This document shows, piece by piece, positions 6,363 through 8,763 of a DNA stretch of 8,763 bases (positions within the stretch are counted from its first letter, which is position 1; every line of letters begins with the position of its first letter). The DNA lies in the NCBI GenBank assembly GCA_034667405.1, contig JAXDJX010000027.1:1-8763 (forward strand). The letters are read 5' to 3'. The stretch comes from JANXVR01 sp034667405. Its GTDB lineage: Bacteria; Actinomycetota; UBA4738; HRBIN12. Under the pieces are notes generated by a model, which had not been told where the DNA came from, searched no databases, and worked only from the letters and a program-made list of their open reading frames with translations. A program made the translations under genes and the position numbers.

Positions 6363-6377
6363 TACCACTATATGGGA
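6363..6377. promoter_or_regulatory. Candidate IclR-family operator, site 2 (one mismatch)
   Basis: TACCA-N5-TGGGA repeats the pattern of site 1 exactly 20 bp further on, with one base off symmetry. It covers the possible leuC -10 and the first ATG of the regulator gene, so occupation could repress both directions. Confidence 0.5.
6367..6372 (-). promoter_or_regulatory. Possible leuCD -10 element
   Basis: TATAGT on the - strand matches TATAAT at five of six bases and would give a leader of about 65 bases before leuC. The -35 region, inside the regulator's coding sequence, is weak, which suits a promoter needing an activator but also leaves the call uncertain. Confidence 0.4.
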
Positions 6378-7145
6378 ATGACTGTAGCACGACTTGACCG
6401 AGCTTCACCAGGCGGCGACGGGACCGGTGTCGGCGTCTTGGATCGCGTCGTCACCATCCTCGATGCGGTGGATCGCGGCGCCCACACCCTCACCGACGTG
6501 ATGGAGGCCACCGGCTTCAGTCGATCGACAACCCATCGACTGCTCCAAGCCATGGAGTCCTACGACCTCCTCGGCGTCACCGGATCGCGCGGCTACCACC
6601 TGGGCTCGCGGTTCCTCCGGCTCGCAAACACCGCGATGCGCGAACTCCCCCTCCGCGACCTGGCCCATCCCGCTCTCGAAGACCTCTCGCGCGTCACGGG
6701 CGAATCGGCGCAGCTCTACGTTCGGTCGATGAACTCACGCGTCTGCATCGACACCGCCGAGTCCTCCAACGAACTCCGCACCATCGTTCCGGTCGGCGCA
6801 GAACTCCCGCTCACGAAAGGCTCCGCCGCGAAGATCTTCCTCGCCTGGGCACTTCCCGCGGATCGCACGCGCCTCACGCAAGCGCTCGATGCGCACGACC
6901 GTGACCGGCTCCTCCAGCAGGCGGCGACGGCGAAGCGCCGAGGGTGGTCGGACAGCTCGGGCGAACGCGAGTCCGGCGTGGCATCCGTGAGCGCACCCAT
7001 CCTGGATCCCTACGACGCACTCCTAGCGGTGGTCTCGGTCTCCGGCCCGGCAACCAGATTGGGCCGCGTCGCCGCCAAGCGCTACGCCGCAGCCGTCACC
7101 GAAGCAGCGCGCGAGATCGAATCAGCGCTGGGCTACCAAGCGTAG
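6372..7145 (+). CDS. IclR-family transcriptional regulator, probably controlling leuCD
   Basis: The 257-residue protein has an N-terminal winged helix-turn-helix (about 20-83) with recognition helix SRSTTHRLLQAM (50-61) and wing GYHLGSRFLRLA (74-85). The IclR effector domain (95-255) shows LPLTKGSAAKIFLAW (145-159) and the late motif GWSDSSGERESGVASVSAPI (191-210). Divergence from leuCD is the arrangement of LtbR (Corynebacterium) and NdgR (Streptomyces), IclR-type regulators of leucine genes, so this is likely an orthologue; the effector is not visible. ATG occurs at 6372 and again at 6378; neither has an SD, so the mRNA may be leaderless. Its end overlaps the aldo/keto reductase end by 13 bases, tail to tail. 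Confidence 0.92.
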   Translation: MGMTVARLDRASPGGDGTGVGVLDRVVTILDAVDRGAHTLTDVMEATGFSRSTTHRLLQAMESYDLLGVTGSRGYHLGSRFLRLANTAMRELPLRDLAHPALEDLSRVTGESAQLYVRSMNSRVCIDTAESSNELRTIVPVGAELPLTKGSAAKIFLAWALPADRTRLTQALDAHDRDRLLQQAATAKRRGWSDSSGERESGVASVSAPILDPYDALLAVVSVSGPATRLGRVAAKRYAAAVTEAAREIESALGYQA

Positions 7146-8104
7146 GCTTCGGGCGCGGTGCCCCCGGGCCCGGGGAAGATCGCGTCGAGGCGAGCCAGCA
7201 CCTCGGCATCCAGCTTGACCTCGAGCGCGCGGAGTGAACCTTCCAGCTGTTCGATCGTTCGCGGGCCGATGATCGGCGCGGTCACCGCGGGCTGGGCCAA
7301 GAGCCAGGCCAGGGCGACATCGGACGGGCGTTCACCGAGCTGTTCGCAGAGGTCCTCCCACTCGGTGAGCTGATCGCGGCGACCCTCGACCTCGCCAAGC
7401 ATGTACTGCTGAGAACGCCGGCCCTCCTGCACCTTGTGGAGCGCGCCTGCCAGAAGACCACCGGCCAGTGGGCTCCACGGGATCAACCCCATGCCGTACT
7501 CCTGCACCGCGGGGATCACCTCGAGTTCGATGGTGCGGGCGGTGAGGTTGTAGAGCGATTGCTCCATGGAGAGCCCGAGTGAGTGGCGCCAGTTCGCGAT
7601 CTCGTTCGCGCGGGCGATGTGCCAGCCGGCGAAGTTGCTCGAGCCGACGTAGAGGATCTTGCCGTCGGACTTCAGCTGTTCCATCGCCTCCCAGATCTCG
7701 TCCCACCACGCTTGGCGGTCGATGTGGTGCATCTGATAGAGGTCGATGCGATCGGTTCGGAGCCGGGTCAGCGACGCCTCGCACGCCTTGATGATGCCGA
7801 GCTTGGACAGGCGCGACTCGTTCGGCCATTCGCCCATCTGGCCGTAGACCTTCGTGGCCAGAACCACCTTCTCGCGGCGTCCGCCACCCTTGGCGAACCA
7901 CCGGCCCAGGATCTCCTCGGTGGCGCCCGCTCCCAGGTGCCGGCCGTAGACGTTCGCGGTATCGAAGAAGTTGATCCCGTGGGCCAGTGCCTGGTCCATG
8001 ATCTTCTGCGAATCCTCTTCGGAGGTGTGGGGCCCGAAGTTCATGGTGCCCAGGCAGAGCCGGCTGACCACCAGCCCGAGATGTCCGACGTGCGTGTACT
8101 CCAT
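7133..8104 (-). CDS. Aldo/keto reductase
   Basis: The 323-residue protein is an NAD(P)H-dependent TIM-barrel oxidoreductase. The catalytic tetrad is visible: D48 and Y53 in FFDTANVYG, K85 in VLATKVYG, and H126 in DLYQMHHID. Other family marks are RLCLGTMNFG near the start, YVGSSNFAGWHI (152-163), IPWSPLAGGLLAG and the C-terminal cofactor-side IIGPRTIEQLEGSL. It resembles the YghZ/potassium-channel beta-type group of bacterial AKRs; the carbonyl substrate cannot be told. The start ATG 8104 is at the normal N-terminus but has no good SD. It lies 9 bases after the stop of the transporter gene, so translation may be coupled. Confidence 0.94.
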   Translation of the reverse strand: MEYTHVGHLGLVVSRLCLGTMNFGPHTSEEDSQKIMDQALAHGINFFDTANVYGRHLGAGATEEILGRWFAKGGGRREKVVLATKVYGQMGEWPNESRLSKLGIIKACEASLTRLRTDRIDLYQMHHIDRQAWWDEIWEAMEQLKSDGKILYVGSSNFAGWHIARANEIANWRHSLGLSMEQSLYNLTARTIELEVIPAVQEYGMGLIPWSPLAGGLLAGALHKVQEGRRSQQYMLGEVEGRRDQLTEWEDLCEQLGERPSDVALAWLLAQPAVTAPIIGPRTIEQLEGSLRALEVKLDAEVLARLDAIFPGPGGTAPEAYAW

Positions 8105-8113
8105 GGAGGCAGT

Positions 8114-8763
8114 CTAAAGCGCTTCGGCCGAACGTCCGGCGTCCAAGGAACCGTCGTGGTCCGGCGCCAGGATGCCGGGAACCACGAGGACCGTCAGCAC
8201 GATGACGGCGCTCCCGACGATGCCGGCGCCGATGAGGGTGTGGCGCGGACCGAACGCCGCCGCGATGGGACCGGTCAACGCGAACGACAACGGCACACCG
8301 GCGGTCGAGACGAACCAGTCCAGGCTCGAGACGCGTCCCCGGATGTGGGTTGGAACCAGGAGCTGGAAGACCGTGAACCAGTTGACCATCAGGATGGTGA
8401 ACATCGCCTGGCTGAGCGCGCTCACCAGGTACATCGGCCAGAGCGAATGCGCGAGCCCGAATCCGGCCAAGAGCAGCGTGCCGAAGGCCCAGGCCGAGTA
8501 CATAACCGTCAGTGGCCGTCGCGGCATCCCTCGCTGCCCGGATATCCCCGCCGCGATGATCGCACCGAACCCGCCGGCCGCGAAGACCAACCCAAGGTCC
8601 AACGCCGATCCGTGAAGGTCCTTCTTGACAAGATCGGGAACCAGCACCTCGAACGGACCCCAGAAGCAGAGGAGGCTCACGGTCGCAACGCTCATCGACG
8701 CCCACAACCAAGTCCGTGAGCGAACGAACCGGAACCCTTCCTTCAGGTCCGCCCAATGCGTGC
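8114..8763 (-). CDS. Major facilitator superfamily transporter, C-terminal 215 residues
   Basis: The frame stays open to the right edge, so this is the C-terminal half of a roughly 12-TM carrier. From the edge it reads DLKEGFRFVRSRTWLW, the usual central-loop helix of MFS_3-type (EntS-like) exporters. Six TM segments follow at about residues 19-41, 54-73, 86-104, 108-130, 149-170 and 174-197 of the fragment. The cytoplasmic motif P-x-H-I-R-G-R-V-S-S-L (137-147) is typical of this group. The tail is polar and acidic. A TTG at 8707 is only an internal Leu codon, not the start. Substrate is unknown; drug or metabolite efflux is the common role. The next gene is the aldo/keto reductase, 9 bases downstream. 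Confidence 0.9.
   Translation of the reverse strand, partial: THWADLKEGFRFVRSRTWLWASMSVATVSLLCFWGPFEVLVPDLVKKDLHGSALDLGLVFAAGGFGAIIAAGISGQRGMPRRPLTVMYSAWAFGTLLLAGFGLAHSLWPMYLVSALSQAMFTILMVNWFTVFQLLVPTHIRGRVSSLDWFVSTAGVPLSFALTGPIAAAFGPRHTLIGAGIVGSAVIVLTVLVVPGILAPDHDGSLDAGRSAEAL

Noticed and set aside
4740..6368. 542-codon open frame on the - strand across leuC
   Set aside because: It is a shifted-frame shadow of leuC, with Arg/Pro/His-rich low-complexity translation and no domain. leuC has all its motifs in its own frame.
6296..6372. Leucine-rich leader peptide or attenuator before leuC
   Set aside because: The only frame in the leader has one Leu codon and reads on into leuC out of frame, and no terminator with a T-run is present.
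7583..8719. 378-codon open frame on the + strand opposite the reductase and transporter
   Set aside because: Antisense frame kept open by high GC. The translation is charged and repetitive, and the opposite strand carries clear families.
7332..8756. 474-codon open frame on the - strand across the reductase and transporter genes
   Set aside because: Shadow of two real genes in another frame, Arg/Gly/His-rich, with no recognisable fold.
1..8763. CRISPR array, insertion sequence, integrase, toxin-antitoxin or defence genes
   Set aside because: No regularly spaced repeats, transposase or nuclease motifs, or small paired toxin-like genes are seen on either strand.

Overview
The window is a compact, GC-rich stretch of bacterial chromosome that looks actinobacterial. 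Gene order supports this: leuCD is divergent from an IclR-type regulator, as in the LtbR/NdgR arrangement of Corynebacterium and Streptomyces. Gaps are very small, and a two-domain GNAT protein of mycothiol-synthase-like design is present. I cannot place it more finely. It is mostly ordinary core and housekeeping sequence; I see no mobile element, CRISPR array, phage or toxin-antitoxin module, and no convincing new multi-gene system.

Left part (1-1184): the C-terminal tail of what looks like an M17 leucyl aminopeptidase is followed after 9 bases by a tandem-GNAT acetyltransferase on the same strand. A convergent tRNA-Ser(GGA) with an encoded CCA end sits 3 bases after the GNAT stop.

Middle-left (1185-2703): three genes lie between two serine tRNA genes. 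Two are small orphan membrane proteins on the + strand with overlapping ends (four and three predicted TM segments). The third, on the - strand, is a SRPBCC/AHSA1-family protein with a very strong Shine-Dalgarno (SD). A long hairpin separates it from tRNA-Ser(CGA). tadA (tRNA adenosine deaminase) lies 33 bases upstream of that tRNA on the same strand.

Centre (3350-4288): divergent from tadA is an exported protein with a clear signal peptide, propeller-like repeats and unusual CC and CxC cysteine pairs.

Right-centre (4298-7145): leuC-leuD (isopropylmalate isomerase, - strand) forms a tight two-gene operon divergent from an IclR-family regulator. The short region between them carries two tandem 15-bp inverted repeats, the best candidate operators for the regulator. 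They overlap a possible leuC -10 and the regulator's own start codon.

Right end (7133-8763): an aldo/keto reductase gene whose end overlaps the regulator's end by 13 bp. It is preceded 9 bases upstream by the C-terminal half of a major-facilitator transporter gene that runs off the window. The two probably form one operon. No stretch over 300 bases lacks a gene.
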